A stretch of DNA of 64,000 nt from Mariniphaga sp040772505 (GCA_040772505.1 JAXGYA010000003.1:186001-250000); one strand, 5' to 3'. Counted from the stretch's first letter, positions 1 through 8,527 are shown. Program-made: numbers and translations. The notes: generated by a model from the letters alone, not told the origin.

Positions 1-447
1 ATAAAACCGAAAGCCGAGAATGTCATCCATAGCTTTCAAATCTGTGAATGATTCGGGGATAACCCGGAAGGCAAAATCAAGTGTGAAGACGCTATACTCC
101 GAATAGATATACTCATTTGGGGCAGATGCAAAATATTCCAGTGACTTTACTTTCATGCCCAACTCCTCCCGCAATTCGCGTTCCACGGCTTCTTCGGCTG
201 TTTCGCCGGGGTCTGCAAATCCGCCCGGCAAGTCCAGTTTTCCGTAATCAGGCTCTATCCCGCGGGTGGTCAGAAGCAATTTGCCTTGTTCGTCTTCTAT
301 TAGTGCAGCCACTGCTGCTGCTGAGTTTATAAAAAAATGAAAGCCGCAGGCGCTGCATTCCAAGGAACTTGTTCCGGAAACTTCAAATCCGGGCGAACCG
401 CACTTTGGACAAAATTTAAGGGTATGAAAAGGATGAGTGGGCTGCAT
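1..447 (-). CDS. Nudix hydrolase with N-terminal zinc ribbon (partial, 3' end off window)
   Basis: Reading leftward, 149 codons are visible before the window edge. A four-cysteine zinc ribbon comes first (C13, C16, C31, C34). A perfect Nudix box follows: G76-x5-E82-x7-R90-E91-L92-x-E94-E95-x-G97-M98. The zinc ribbon plus Nudix arrangement is that of NADH pyrophosphatase-like or ADP-ribose/nucleoside diphosphate hydrolases, so a cytoplasmic nucleotide-cleaning role is likely; the substrate cannot be told. The ATG overlaps the stop of the esterase gene by one base (TAATG), so the two are probably translationally coupled. No distinct ribosome site was seen. The C-terminus lies outside the window. 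Confidence 0.88.
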   Translation of the reverse strand, partial: MQPTHPFHTLKFCPKCGSPGFEVSGTSSLECSACGFHFFINSAAAVAALIEDEQGKLLLTTRGIEPDYGKLDLPGGFADPGETAEEAVERELREELGMKVKSLEYFASAPNEYIYSEYSVFTLDFAFRVIPESFTDLKAMDDILGFRFY

Positions 448-1349
448 TACTGTATTACATCAATGGCTTTAAGCCAGTTATAAAACAATTCGGGCCACTG
501 GTCAGCCGGCAGCTTGTTATTCTTCATGCCAAAACCGTGGCCTCCTTTGGCGAAAATATGCATTTCGGCAGGTATATTATTTTCTTTGAGCGCCATATAA
601 AACTCAATTGAATTACGGGGAACCACCACTTTATCATCATCGGCAAGAACCAGAAAGGTTGGCGGAGTGTCGGGAGTAACATGCAGTTCGTTGGAATACT
701 GCTCCACAAGTTTCCAGTCGTTGCCCTCGCCAATGAGATTTTTTCTTGAGCCCATGTGTCCGAACTCCTCCCTGAATGAAATAACCGGATAGAGCAAAAG
801 CATAAAATCAGGTCGGCTGCTGATTTTTTTCAGTGGGTTTTCGCTTGCCGGGTTTCCGTAATCAAAGCGGGTACCAGCGGTTGCTGCAAGATGTCCGCCT
901 GCTGAAGATCCTGCTATACCAACTTTCAGAGGGTCAATTCCCCATTTTGAAGCATTTTTCCGGACAATCCGCATAGTCTGCCGAACATCTCCCGAAGGTA
1001 TTTCGTGATGCCCGTAGGGTAGCCGGTATTTCAAAACAATGCCTGCAATGCCTCTTTCTTTCAGCCACTCAGCAATGTCATAGCCTTCATGCCCCATAGC
1101 CTCAACCCAGTAGCCGCCGCCCGGGCAGATAACTACCGCAGCGCCGGTGTTTTTCTCTTTTTCGGGAAGGTAAACATACATTTCAGCCTCCGAAACATTA
1201 CGAACATGGGTAACATTGTAGGTCTCCTCGGGTTTGTCCATACCGTTATGATTGGGTGCGCCATCAGGCCACACTTCCAGCTTAAAGTCCTGAGCCTTAG
1301 CTACCGAGAACACTATAGTCAGAACTGATAAAAACAATATTCTTCTCAT
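447..1349 (-). CDS. exported alpha/beta-hydrolase (BD-FAE/acetylxylan esterase-like)
   Basis: A 300-residue protein with a Sec signal peptide (residues 1-19, ending AKAQ). The alpha/beta-hydrolase marks are an oxyanion motif CPGGGY near residue 75, the nucleophile elbow GSSAGG near 147-152, an acid in LADDDKVV, and the catalytic His in KGGHGFG near the C-terminus. This layout fits the hormone-sensitive-lipase/feruloyl-acetyl esterase group that Bacteroidota use to deacylate plant polysaccharides or short acyl sugars in the periplasm. Substrate is an inference. It heads a two-gene unit with the Nudix gene. Length is normal for the family. Confidence 0.85.
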   Translation of the reverse strand: MRRILFLSVLTIVFSVAKAQDFKLEVWPDGAPNHNGMDKPEETYNVTHVRNVSEAEMYVYLPEKEKNTGAAVVICPGGGYWVEAMGHEGYDIAEWLKERGIAGIVLKYRLPYGHHEIPSGDVRQTMRIVRKNASKWGIDPLKVGIAGSSAGGHLAATAGTRFDYGNPASENPLKKISSRPDFMLLLYPVISFREEFGHMGSRKNLIGEGNDWKLVEQYSNELHVTPDTPPTFLVLADDDKVVVPRNSIEFYMALKENNIPAEMHIFAKGGHGFGMKNNKLPADQWPELFYNWLKAIDVIQ

Positions 1350-1464
1350 TATATATTTCTGATTGTAAAGTAAAAATGTAAAGATAAAAGGAAAAAAGTT
1401 TATCCGTTGCAGATTACAGTTTTTAAAAATGATTGTTTAAAAAGATTTTTTTACATTTGCATCC

Positions 1465-2091
1465 ATGTTAGTGTATCTATTTTTACAAGGAATTTTAATT
1501 GGAGTTCTCATTTCACTGCCGGTGGGGCCTGTAAACATTATGGTTATACAGCAAACTATAAGTAAAAGCAGGCTTGAGGGATTTTTTTCAGGATTGGGTG
1601 TAGTTCTTTCTGACACGCTCTATGCAATTTTAGCCGGATTTAGTGTAGCTTTCGTTTTTCAGATAATCAGAGAATACGGTGTACTGTTCAAAATAATTGT
1701 CTCTGTTGTGTTAGCAGTAATCGGTGTTTTTATTCTGTTTTCAAAACCGAAAGAAAACCCTGTGGCTACACCTGCAAGTAAAGGAAGCTATCTGAAGCGG
1801 TTTCTCTCTGCATTTATACTTACAGCAGCAAACCCATTGGTGATTTTTCTTTATATGGCCCTATTTACTGCACTGGGAATAGTATTGAGCCTGAACGACC
1901 CTGTTCATACGACGATTGTCATGTCGGGATTTATGTTTGGCGCCGTTGCCTGGTGGTTTTCAATCACAGGAATAGTCAGCAGGTTCAAAGATAAATTCAC
2001 ACACAAGGTGTGTATCGCCATCAACAGGATAACCGGTGGTTCCATCCTCCTGATAATAACGGGTTCCCTTATCTATACCCTCTTTTTCTGA
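1465..2091 (+). CDS. LysE/RhtB-family amino-acid exporter
   Basis: A 208-residue, strongly hydrophobic protein with about six membrane segments. The N-terminal motif LPVGPVNIMVIQQTI matches the LysE family signature (GPxxxxxxxxxxxxG region). The family exports amino acids or similar small metabolites through the inner membrane. A TACATTTG (-7 type) box ends only five bases before the ATG, so if it is used the message would be nearly leaderless. It is convergent with the SDR gene, leaving only three bases between stops. Substrate unknown. Confidence 0.85.
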   Translation: MLVYLFLQGILIGVLISLPVGPVNIMVIQQTISKSRLEGFFSGLGVVLSDTLYAILAGFSVAFVFQIIREYGVLFKIIVSVVLAVIGVFILFSKPKENPVATPASKGSYLKRFLSAFILTAANPLVIFLYMALFTALGIVLSLNDPVHTTIVMSGFMFGAVAWWFSITGIVSRFKDKFTHKVCIAINRITGGSILLIITGSLIYTLFF

Positions 2092-2094
2092 GAA

Positions 2095-2898
2095 TTACTT
2101 AAACGGGGAGTCCGGTTCTTTTGCAAACAGCTTATATGACATTTTTTCCACAAATCCCGGGAAATGTTTTGCCAGAAAAACAGTCAGTTTTCCTTCTACA
2201 AAAGTGAGCACCAGCTCTCTTTTCCGTTTTCTGACCGCTTTGTAAATATGGGCTGCACACTCCTCCGCCGACATCATTCCGCTTTCATTCCGTGGGGTTT
2301 CTCCCTGCTTGCCTCCTTGTGCGTTTAAGGCTGATTTTCTTATTTCGGAGGAGGTAAATCCCGGCGCAACGATAAGCACATGAAGTCCGGTTTTCAGGTT
2401 TTCCACCCGAATGGTTTGTAAAAAACCGCGCACTGCAAACTTAGAAGCCGAGTAGCCCGTCCGTCCGGGAAGTCCGATGTGCCCGCCAACGGAAATAATG
2501 CCCACCACCGAACCCTTGGTTTTTAAAAGATGGGGCAGTGCATATTTTGTGCAATATACTGTTCCCCAGAAGTTAACATCCATCAGCCTGCGCAAAACAT
2601 CTAAGTCAACATCATTGAAAAGGGCGCGCATGGAAATTCCGGCATTGTTAATCAGAACATCAATTTTACCAAACTTCTCAATGGCTCTCTCCATGAGATT
2701 CTTACAGTCATCTTCAACAGTTACATCGGTTTTCACCGTGAGGACTTCCACATTTTTTAGCTTACCCTGAATCTCTGAAAGCAGCTCCTCCCTACGGGCA
2801 GCCAGCACTAAATTCCAGCCTTCTGCAGCATATTTTTCTGCAAGGGCTTTTCCGATTCCTGAAGAAGCGCCCGTGATGACCACTACTTTATTGGGCAT
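2095..2898 (-). CDS. short-chain dehydrogenase/reductase (classical SDR)
   Basis: 267 residues with all classical SDR marks: TGASSGIG cofactor loop (residues 9-16), NNAG (about 85-88), catalytic S137, Y149 and K153 (YSASK). The C-terminal extension with basic KRKRE and a hydrophobic stretch resembles DltE/YqjQ-like SDRs that act on lipid or ketone substrates. It is an NAD(P)-dependent oxidoreductase in the cytoplasm; the substrate is not deducible. It stands alone between the convergent LysE gene and the mutarotase gene. Confidence 0.87.
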   Translation of the reverse strand: MPNKVVVITGASSGIGKALAEKYAAEGWNLVLAARREELLSEIQGKLKNVEVLTVKTDVTVEDDCKNLMERAIEKFGKIDVLINNAGISMRALFNDVDLDVLRRLMDVNFWGTVYCTKYALPHLLKTKGSVVGIISVGGHIGLPGRTGYSASKFAVRGFLQTIRVENLKTGLHVLIVAPGFTSSEIRKSALNAQGGKQGETPRNESGMMSAEECAAHIYKAVRKRKRELVLTFVEGKLTVFLAKHFPGFVEKMSYKLFAKEPDSPFK

Positions 2899-2970
2899 GG
2901 TATGTTTTTATAGAAATTGTTAGAAGTTTAAAATCACTTGAAAATCAACACATTTGTGACAAGTGTGCGC

Positions 2971-4098
2971 TCATTCCCTGACGGAAAATTTAAAAACAGT
3001 TGTTGACCGGTAAGTTTCTCCGGGATTTAACAGCGTTGACGGAAATCCGGGCTGATTCGGGCTATCGGGAAAATGCTGAGTTTCCAGACAAAATCCGGTG
3101 CGTGCGGTATAGGGTTTTCCGCCTTTCCCGATCTCCTTTCCATTCAGATGGTTTCCACTATACAGCTGAACTCCCGGCTCGGTAGTGAAAACTTCCATAT
3201 ACCGTCCGCTTTCGGGCTCAAAGGCGCTTGCGGCAAACGACAGCTCATTGGATTCCTTGTTTAGGACGTAGTTAAAATCGTAACCCGCCCCAAATACAAG
3301 CTGAGGATTATCATTGTCTATGCGCTCGCCAATGGCGTGCGGAGTAGTAAAATCAAGATCGGTGCCTCTGATATCAACAATCTCCCCTGTGGGAATCATA
3401 CTTTCGTCAACAACCGGAGTGGACTTGTCTGCATTGATAACCAGCACATGATTTAGAATATCGCCGTTCCCCTCTCCTCTCAGATTAAAATAGCTGTGAT
3501 TGGTCAGATTGATGTGCGTTGCTTTATCCGTAGTGACTTCATAATCAATTTTCAGCTCATTATTTTCGGTGAGCGTGTAGGTAACTTTTACCTTTTTATT
3601 CCCCGGAAAGCCAAATTCGCCATCGGGACTTTCGAGGGTGAAAACTGTGGAATTACCATTCTGCTCATAATCCCACACCTTGCGATACCAACTGTCAGGT
3701 CCTGAATGCAGGCAAGCCTCACCATTATTTACTGGCAGCTGATATGTCTCTTCGCCGATTGTGAATTGAGCGTTTGCAATCCGGTTGGCAAAAGGGCCCA
3801 CCACCGCACCATGACTGGCGCCCCACTCCCGGTATTTTTCAAGTGAGTTAAAACCCAACATAACATCTGCGAAATCTCCATTTTTATCGGGAACATAAAT
3901 GGAGACAATTTTAGCACCGTAGTTGGTGAGCGTAACCACCATACCGTTTTCATTTTTCATCGTAAACAATGAAGTTGGCTTTCCGTCAACTACACGTTCA
4001 AAGTCTGCTTTTGAATAGGGCATATCAATTTCTTTTTGGGTTTTCTGACTGCATGCAAGGGCAGCAATAATAATCAAAATCAGGTGAAAATGTTTCAT
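2971..4098 (-). CDS. galM: aldose 1-epimerase (mutarotase), lipoprotein form
   Basis: A 375-residue galactose mutarotase. A hydrophobic leader ending LACS gives a probable lipobox (Cys16), so the protein is likely membrane-anchored in the periplasm or on the surface, as in many Bacteroidota. Family motifs are GAVVGPFANRI (about residue 97), the catalytic-His motif LTNHSYFNL, and the catalytic Glu in CLETQHFPDSPNQPGFPS. It interconverts alpha and beta anomers of hexoses during sugar uptake. A candidate TTG-N20-TAATTTTG promoter lies 60-90 bases upstream. The neighbouring gene is also a sugar-enzyme relative. Confidence 0.92.
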   Translation of the reverse strand: MKHFHLILIIIAALACSQKTQKEIDMPYSKADFERVVDGKPTSLFTMKNENGMVVTLTNYGAKIVSIYVPDKNGDFADVMLGFNSLEKYREWGASHGAVVGPFANRIANAQFTIGEETYQLPVNNGEACLHSGPDSWYRKVWDYEQNGNSTVFTLESPDGEFGFPGNKKVKVTYTLTENNELKIDYEVTTDKATHINLTNHSYFNLRGEGNGDILNHVLVINADKSTPVVDESMIPTGEIVDIRGTDLDFTTPHAIGERIDNDNPQLVFGAGYDFNYVLNKESNELSFAASAFEPESGRYMEVFTTEPGVQLYSGNHLNGKEIGKGGKPYTARTGFCLETQHFPDSPNQPGFPSTLLNPGETYRSTTVFKFSVRE

Positions 4099-4156
4099 AA
4101 AAATTGAATTTTAAGTTTTTATTCTTTGCGAAATGAATAATACAAAGTTTAAACAT

Positions 4157-4187
4157 CAAAATTACAAATTCAAATGGCAAAAGCCAA
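4157..4187 (-). promoter_or_regulatory. candidate Bacteroidota promoter for galM
   Basis: On the minus strand, TTG is followed after 20 bases by TAATTTTG, matching the Bacteroidota consensus TTG-N19-21-TAnnTTTG. It lies about 60 bases upstream of the mutarotase ATG. Motif match by eye only. Confidence 0.4.
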
Positions 4188-4227
4188 TGTTTTATATAAA
4201 GGAAACACTTTTTACCAGTTTTATGAA

Positions 4228-5028
4228 TCAGTTACCTGATAAAAACTCATTGTAATTTCCCGGAAAGTTTTCTGTGGAAAACTGTACGTCAATCAAATCC
4301 CCTTCCTTCCACTTTTTGGCAATCAAGCAATAACTGCCCGGCTTTGCAACATATTTCACTCCTTTTACTTCAACCGACACATTTGAAGCCCATGATGGAA
4401 TACGAATAAGTACCTCTATAAACCGTTTTTTCTCCATGCCAAATTCCAAGTGTATTATACCATTTTTATCAAAATCCGGTTTCAAAGCCATACTTACCTC
4501 TCCGCCCATTGAATGGGTATATTGTATTTTTGCAGGCAAAAATAAATTTACCCAAATCTGATCAACATTTTTGGTGATAACATAAGGTGAGATAACCGAA
4601 TCACGCAAACCGGGACGAATTTCTCCAAGATGAAGGGCAGAAATCCGTTCCATCTCCTCTGCAACATCCGGGTCGCCGGTGAGTTCAAACAAAAATCCGG
4701 TTGCATGAAACCAAGCCAGGGCATTTTCTTCAGTCAGTTGAATGCTTTCGGTGTTTTTCCTTAATTCATCCCACAACTCCCTGAATTTCTTCAGATCAAA
4801 CCGTTCATCCTTTTGGAAATAGAATTCCCTGAATGAAAACAAGGACTTCAACCCGGCAGAAATAGCAGGATTGTCTCCCTCTAACGCGTCAGAATCAGAA
4901 GATTTCCATTGCAAATGATCAAAATTAACGCTATAAACCGGTAATGTTTCTGGAGCCGGAAATTTCTCCGTGCGGTTACACGAAAAGTTCAGGAAAATTA
5001 TCAGTGAAAACGAAATCAGATATCTCAT
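4228..5028 (-). CDS. shrunken GH127/DUF1680-like lipoprotein, probably not catalytic
   Basis: The start is set at the ATG giving MRYLISFSLIIFLNFSC, a lipoprotein signal with lipobox Cys17; an upstream in-frame ATG would spoil it. The 266-residue product has a helical middle (ALAWFHATGFLFELTGDP) and a C-terminal beta part (VNLFLPAKIQY, RIPSWASNVSVEVKG, AKPGSYCLIAKKWKEGD) resembling the C-terminal half of beta-L-arabinofuranosidase family GH127/DUF1680. That family normally runs to about 600 residues and uses a Glu and several Cys around zinc; only one other Cys is present here. This is either a decayed gene with an internal deletion or a repurposed binding lipoprotein. Confidence 0.6.
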   Translation of the reverse strand: MRYLISFSLIIFLNFSCNRTEKFPAPETLPVYSVNFDHLQWKSSDSDALEGDNPAISAGLKSLFSFREFYFQKDERFDLKKFRELWDELRKNTESIQLTEENALAWFHATGFLFELTGDPDVAEEMERISALHLGEIRPGLRDSVISPYVITKNVDQIWVNLFLPAKIQYTHSMGGEVSMALKPDFDKNGIIHLEFGMEKKRFIEVLIRIPSWASNVSVEVKGVKYVAKPGSYCLIAKKWKEGDLIDVQFSTENFPGNYNEFLSGN

Positions 5029-5209
5029 TGAATAAATAAATTCAAAATTATGAATTATAACATCTGACTCCTGTGAGGGTTCAACAAACAATTAAATATA
5101 TATTTTTCTGAGACTTAGAGTTCATTCTAAAAGGTAAAAATTTCGAAATATCGCATAATCTGCGTAAGTAATTATTCCAACTACCCCGTTACAAATGAAG
5201 GGGGAGAGG

Positions 5210-5240
5210 ATTGAAAAGTATTTAAATATGTTTAACTTTG
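5210..5240 (+). promoter_or_regulatory. candidate promoter for the orphan nuclease
   Basis: ATTG (5210-5213), a 19-base spacer, then TAACTTTG (5233-5240) match the Bacteroidota -33/-7 pattern. This predicts a 5' leader of roughly 65-70 bases before the nuclease ATG at 5314. Seen by eye. Confidence 0.5.
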
Positions 5241-5313
5241 TATTGAATCGAGATAGCAATTACTCACTTTTTGGGATACTACTTGGCTAAAACTATCAAA
5301 ATTTTATTTGACT

Positions 5314-6414
5314 ATGGATATTAAAAACACAATTAAATCAATTGCAAGCGATATCAAACATGGACGTTTTACAAGTGAAGCATCTGTTTCCCAGGGAATT
5401 GTTTTGCGTTTGCTGAGCGTTTTAGGATGGGATATTTTTGATGCTGAAATAGTTATTCCTGAATACTCCATTTTCGGTAAAAGGGTAGATTTTGCATTGT
5501 GTCATCCCCGGAACAAACCGATGGTATTAATTGAAGTTAAACAGGTTGGCAATGCAGAAGGATTCGAGAAACAACTTTTTGAGTATGCATTTCATCAAGG
5601 AATTCCTTTTGCAATATTAACCGATGGTCAGGAATGGCACTTTTTCCTTCCCGGAGAGCAGGGGCTTTATCAGGAAAGAAGGGTTTACAAACTTGATATT
5701 CTGGAGCGTGATTTAGATGAAAGTTATAACAGATTTACTCGTTATTTAGATCACGAAAGAGTTGCAAATGGATTGGCAATTGATTCAGCCAGGGATGATT
5801 ACCGAAATGTTTCAAAACAACGCGAAATTAAAGATACTTTACCAATAGCTTGGCGGAAACTTATTGATGAAAAAGAAGAATTATTATTGGAGCTATTGGC
5901 TGATAAGGTGGAAAGCTTATGTGGATATAAACCAGAATTTGAGCTTGTTGAAAATTTTCTTGAAAATTTATCATACCCAATTGTGGAACAGCCTGTAAGA
6001 AATATTGATAAGCGAATTATTAGAAAGAAAAGACTGAAAGATAAGGTTGTATTTGACCAAAATAAAAACAAACAGCCAGGCTTCACATATAAAATGAAAA
6101 ATTTCAATGCAAGAAACGCCCGTGATGTAATGATTAATATTTTTAAGATTTTTGCTAAAGAGGACAATACTTTTTTAGAAAGATTTACTCTATTGCCTGA
6201 GCATGGCAAAAAACGGAGATTTCTTGCAAAAAATAAATATGATTTATATCCAGACAGAACTGATTTAGCTGAACAATCAAGTAATGCAGTTGAGTTCCTC
6301 CCTGGTTGGTGGCTCGGTTTAAATTACAGCAAAACCAGTATTGAGAAAATTATCAGGATGGCTTGTGAAGTAAGAGGTGTTAAATATGGAACGGAATTAA
6401 CGATTTCATTATAA
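5314..6414 (+). CDS. orphan HsdR_N-type PD-(D/E)XK nuclease with conserved C-terminal domain
   Basis: The ATG at 5314 is preferred over an in-frame TTG six bases earlier, giving 366 residues. Counted from that TTG, residues 20-130 form a type I restriction HsdR_N-like fold: a helix LRLLSVLGW, then VDFALCHP with D61, and LIEVK with E76 and K78, the PD-(D/E)XK core. ILTDGQEWHFF follows, as in HsdR_N proteins. A charged linker leads to a C-terminal domain (about 265-368) with FLERF, KKRRFLAKNKYDLYP and FLPGWWLGLNYS. There is no helicase, methyltransferase or specificity subunit nearby. It has its own promoter and is A/T-rich. A DNA-binding or cleaving role, possibly in defence, is inferred. Confidence 0.72.
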   Translation: MDIKNTIKSIASDIKHGRFTSEASVSQGIVLRLLSVLGWDIFDAEIVIPEYSIFGKRVDFALCHPRNKPMVLIEVKQVGNAEGFEKQLFEYAFHQGIPFAILTDGQEWHFFLPGEQGLYQERRVYKLDILERDLDESYNRFTRYLDHERVANGLAIDSARDDYRNVSKQREIKDTLPIAWRKLIDEKEELLLELLADKVESLCGYKPEFELVENFLENLSYPIVEQPVRNIDKRIIRKKRLKDKVVFDQNKNKQPGFTYKMKNFNARNARDVMINIFKIFAKEDNTFLERFTLLPEHGKKRRFLAKNKYDLYPDRTDLAEQSSNAVEFLPGWWLGLNYSKTSIEKIIRMACEVRGVKYGTELTISL

Positions 6415-6456
6415 AAAAGTTTAAGAAGATAGAAGTTTTCGAAATGCTTCAAATGC

Positions 6457-7065
6457 ATGGGAGTTATTCTGTTTTCCTGGCAATTGTCGGCACAATTAAA
6501 TCCCGAGAAGATAAAATTAGGGGTTATGGCAGGTTATGCTTTTTATCAGCAGGATGATTTAAAATCTGTAAACCGGGAAATTCTATCACAACTCCCGTTT
6601 GAATCCCAAATCATCGATAATTTTGACCCCGTATTTTTCTTTGGGGGCTACGCGCAATATGAACTTTTCAGCCACTTTTACATAGGCCCGGCATACGAAT
6701 ATCGTTATACAGGATCGCGCCTGGGAACGAAAGATTATTCAGGAATTTATTCGTTTGACCAGTATGTTAAAGCACACCAGATAGGGTTGAAATTCGATTA
6801 TTCTTTGGTGTCTCTGAAAAAAATTGTGTTCAATGTTCAATTGAATGGGGGCGCAGGTTTTACAGATTGGAAAATGGACTCCAACCTTGAAATTGGGGAA
6901 GAAGTTCAGTTCCGTCAGTATAATAATTACAATTGTATCCCTGATTGCGGGCGTGAATTTACTGACTTTATCCATGAAATTGCAGATACTCTTTTCCGAA
7001 GCAAATACTTCATAATGAAGGATTTCGAACCCCTGATAGGGCATCCCCTTGCCCAGATTGGTTAG
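6457..7065 (+). CDS. outer-membrane beta-barrel-like protein, possibly truncated at both ends
   Basis: A 202-residue ORF of alternating amphipathic strands with aromatic residues (GVMAGYAFYQQ, YAQYELFSHFYIGPAYEYRY, HQIGLKFDYSL), typical of small Bacteroidota beta-barrels. The start leaves only a stub of a signal peptide (MGVILFSWQLSAQ); the frame is closed by a TAG at 6430, so no longer leader is available. The C-terminus stops abruptly at PLAQIG rather than in a final aromatic strand; the -1 frame over the same bases continues for about ten more residues. Possibly a decaying gene. Function unknown. Confidence 0.5.
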   Translation: MGVILFSWQLSAQLNPEKIKLGVMAGYAFYQQDDLKSVNREILSQLPFESQIIDNFDPVFFFGGYAQYELFSHFYIGPAYEYRYTGSRLGTKDYSGIYSFDQYVKAHQIGLKFDYSLVSLKKIVFNVQLNGGAGFTDWKMDSNLEIGEEVQFRQYNNYNCIPDCGREFTDFIHEIADTLFRSKYFIMKDFEPLIGHPLAQIG

Positions 7066-7160
7066 GTGGGTATTTGAATATCCAGAGGTAATTATGTTCT
7101 TACCACCCATTTAACAGAATAATAAGACCCAGATTGCAGAATTTAAAATAGATGAGAGCC

Positions 7161-7190
7161 TTTGCGCTATTAATGGCAAAAATAAATTTG
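7161..7190 (+). promoter_or_regulatory. candidate promoter for SDR gene
   Basis: TTTG (7161-7164), 18 bases, then TAAATTTG (7183-7190) is a close match to the Bacteroidota promoter pattern, about 50 bases before the ATG at 7239. Confidence 0.55.
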
Positions 7191-7238
7191 TATTTTCGGT
7201 AAAAATTAATTGTTTCGCAACAGATAAAACGCATCATC

Positions 7239-8030
7239 ATGGAATTAAATATTGAAGAAAAAGTGTTTATGGTGGCAGCTTCCAGCAAGGGACTCGGATT
7301 TGGAATTGCCAGGGAGCTTGCCTTGAACGGAGCAACAGTTTGCATTGCCAGCCGCACAAAAGATGAAGTAGAATCAGCCGCTGAAAATTTACGAAAAGAG
7401 ACAGGGGCAACCGTTCTCGCATCGGTTTTTGATGCTTCCGATCCGGAATCAATCACTAAATGGGTTGATGAAACAGCAAATGCTTTTGAGCGCATTGACG
7501 GGTTGGTGGTGAATGCCGGCGGGCCGCCTCCCGGAAATTTTGATGATTTTTCAGATGCAGCGTGGCAGTCGGCGTTTGAGCTGACGCTGATGAGCGCAGT
7601 GCGTTTAATTCGGGGAGTTTTGCCACACATGCGTTCGGGCGGCGGCGGTTCCATTGTTGCCATTACCTCACTTTCAGTGAAGGAGCCAATCACCAGTCTG
7701 CTGTTGTCCAATGTTTTCCGCTCCGGAGTTGCCAGTCTGGTAAAAAGTCTTGCCAATCAGCTTGCTGCGGAAAACATCCGGGTGAATAATCTCATTCCCG
7801 GACGGATTGACACTGACCGTGTGAAGGCGCTGGACAGGAATCTTGCAGAAAAGCATGGTGTGCCTTCAGAAAAAGTGAAACAACAGCACGAATCTACCAT
7901 ACCGCTGCGCCGCTACGGCACCATTGAGGAGTTTGGAAAAGCGGGCGCTTTTCTTTTATCTGATGCAGCATCATATATTACAGGTGCAAGTTTAACAGTT
8001 GACGGCGGAATGCTCAAAGGTATGCAATAA
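7239..8030 (+). CDS. atypical SDR-family protein lacking the YxxxK motif
   Basis: 263 residues of SDR fold: glycine loop AASSKGLGFGIA (residues 13-24, with the usual TG replaced by AA), VVNAGG near 90-95, and the C-terminal LIPGRIDTDR and ASYITGASLTVDGGM typical of FabG-like proteins. Where classical SDRs have YxxxK, this protein reads SNVFR (157-161), so Tyr is replaced by Ser and Lys by Arg. This variant occurs in a subgroup usually labelled 3-oxoacyl-ACP reductase-like. It is cytoplasmic and its activity is uncertain. It is followed by a strong hairpin and is convergent with rplT. Confidence 0.8.
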   Translation: MELNIEEKVFMVAASSKGLGFGIARELALNGATVCIASRTKDEVESAAENLRKETGATVLASVFDASDPESITKWVDETANAFERIDGLVVNAGGPPPGNFDDFSDAAWQSAFELTLMSAVRLIRGVLPHMRSGGGGSIVAITSLSVKEPITSLLLSNVFRSGVASLVKSLANQLAAENIRVNNLIPGRIDTDRVKALDRNLAEKHGVPSEKVKQQHESTIPLRRYGTIEEFGKAGAFLLSDAASYITGASLTVDGGMLKGMQ

Positions 8031-8031
8031 A

Positions 8032-8053
8032 AAACCCGGGGATACCCGGGTTT
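8032..8053. terminator. bidirectional terminator between SDR gene and rplT
   Basis: AAACCCGGG, loop GATA, CCCGGGTTT: a perfect 9-bp G/C-rich stem. Read leftward, the stem is followed by a T-run, so it best terminates the thrS-infC-rpmI-rplT operon. It can also serve the SDR gene, whose stop is directly adjacent. Confidence 0.85.
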
Positions 8054-8083
8054 ATATCTATTACACCTAAAAAATACAGTCTG

Positions 8084-8428
8084 TTATTTTACTTTTGAAA
8101 CGATTGCTTTGAATACTTCAGGCTGGTTCATGGCCAAATCAGCCAATACTTTCCTGTTGATTTCAATATCGTTTTTCTTGAGCAACCCCATAAACTGTGA
8201 ATAGGACAACCCTTCCAAACGGGCTGCTGCATTAATGCGCTGAATCCACAATGCACGGAAATTGCGTTTTTTGGTTTTCCTGTCGCGGTAGGCATACTGC
8301 TGCCCTTTTTCCCATGTGTGTTTTGCAACGGTCCACACATTTTTACGCGCTCCGAAATAACCTTTTGTTCTTTTCAGTATTTTTTTTCTTCGGGCACGTG
8401 ATGCTGCATGATTTACACTTCTTGGCAT
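8084..8428 (-). CDS. rplT: 50S ribosomal protein L20
   Basis: 114 residues from the ATG at 8428 (MPRSVNHAASRARRKK); the longer in-frame extension is not conserved-looking. L20 binds 23S rRNA domains I-II and is needed for early large-subunit assembly. Family marks are the very basic N-terminal tail, GYFGARKNVW, and the C-terminal globular part (RNFRALWIQRINAAAR, YSQFM.GL). It is the last gene of thrS-infC-rpmI-rplT and ends at a strong terminator. Confidence 0.97.
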   Translation of the reverse strand: MPRSVNHAASRARRKKILKRTKGYFGARKNVWTVAKHTWEKGQQYAYRDRKTKKRNFRALWIQRINAAARLEGLSYSQFMGLLKKNDIEINRKVLADLAMNQPEVFKAIVSKVK

Positions 8429-8527
8429 ACTTTTACATTTTTTGGTTACCGGCGTTTCCTGCAAAAGCAAAAAAGCTTAATGGCGCAATAACCTGGTTAA
8501 TTACTTTTTTTAACTAATAAAAGGATT

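Noticed and set aside
1452..1459. TACATTTG as the LysE promoter
   Set aside because: Only five bases before the ATG and no -33 at proper spacing; noted in the gene entry but not called as a feature.
5092..7200. Prophage or transposon origin of the nuclease patch
   Set aside because: No integrase, transposase, terminal repeats or target duplication visible.
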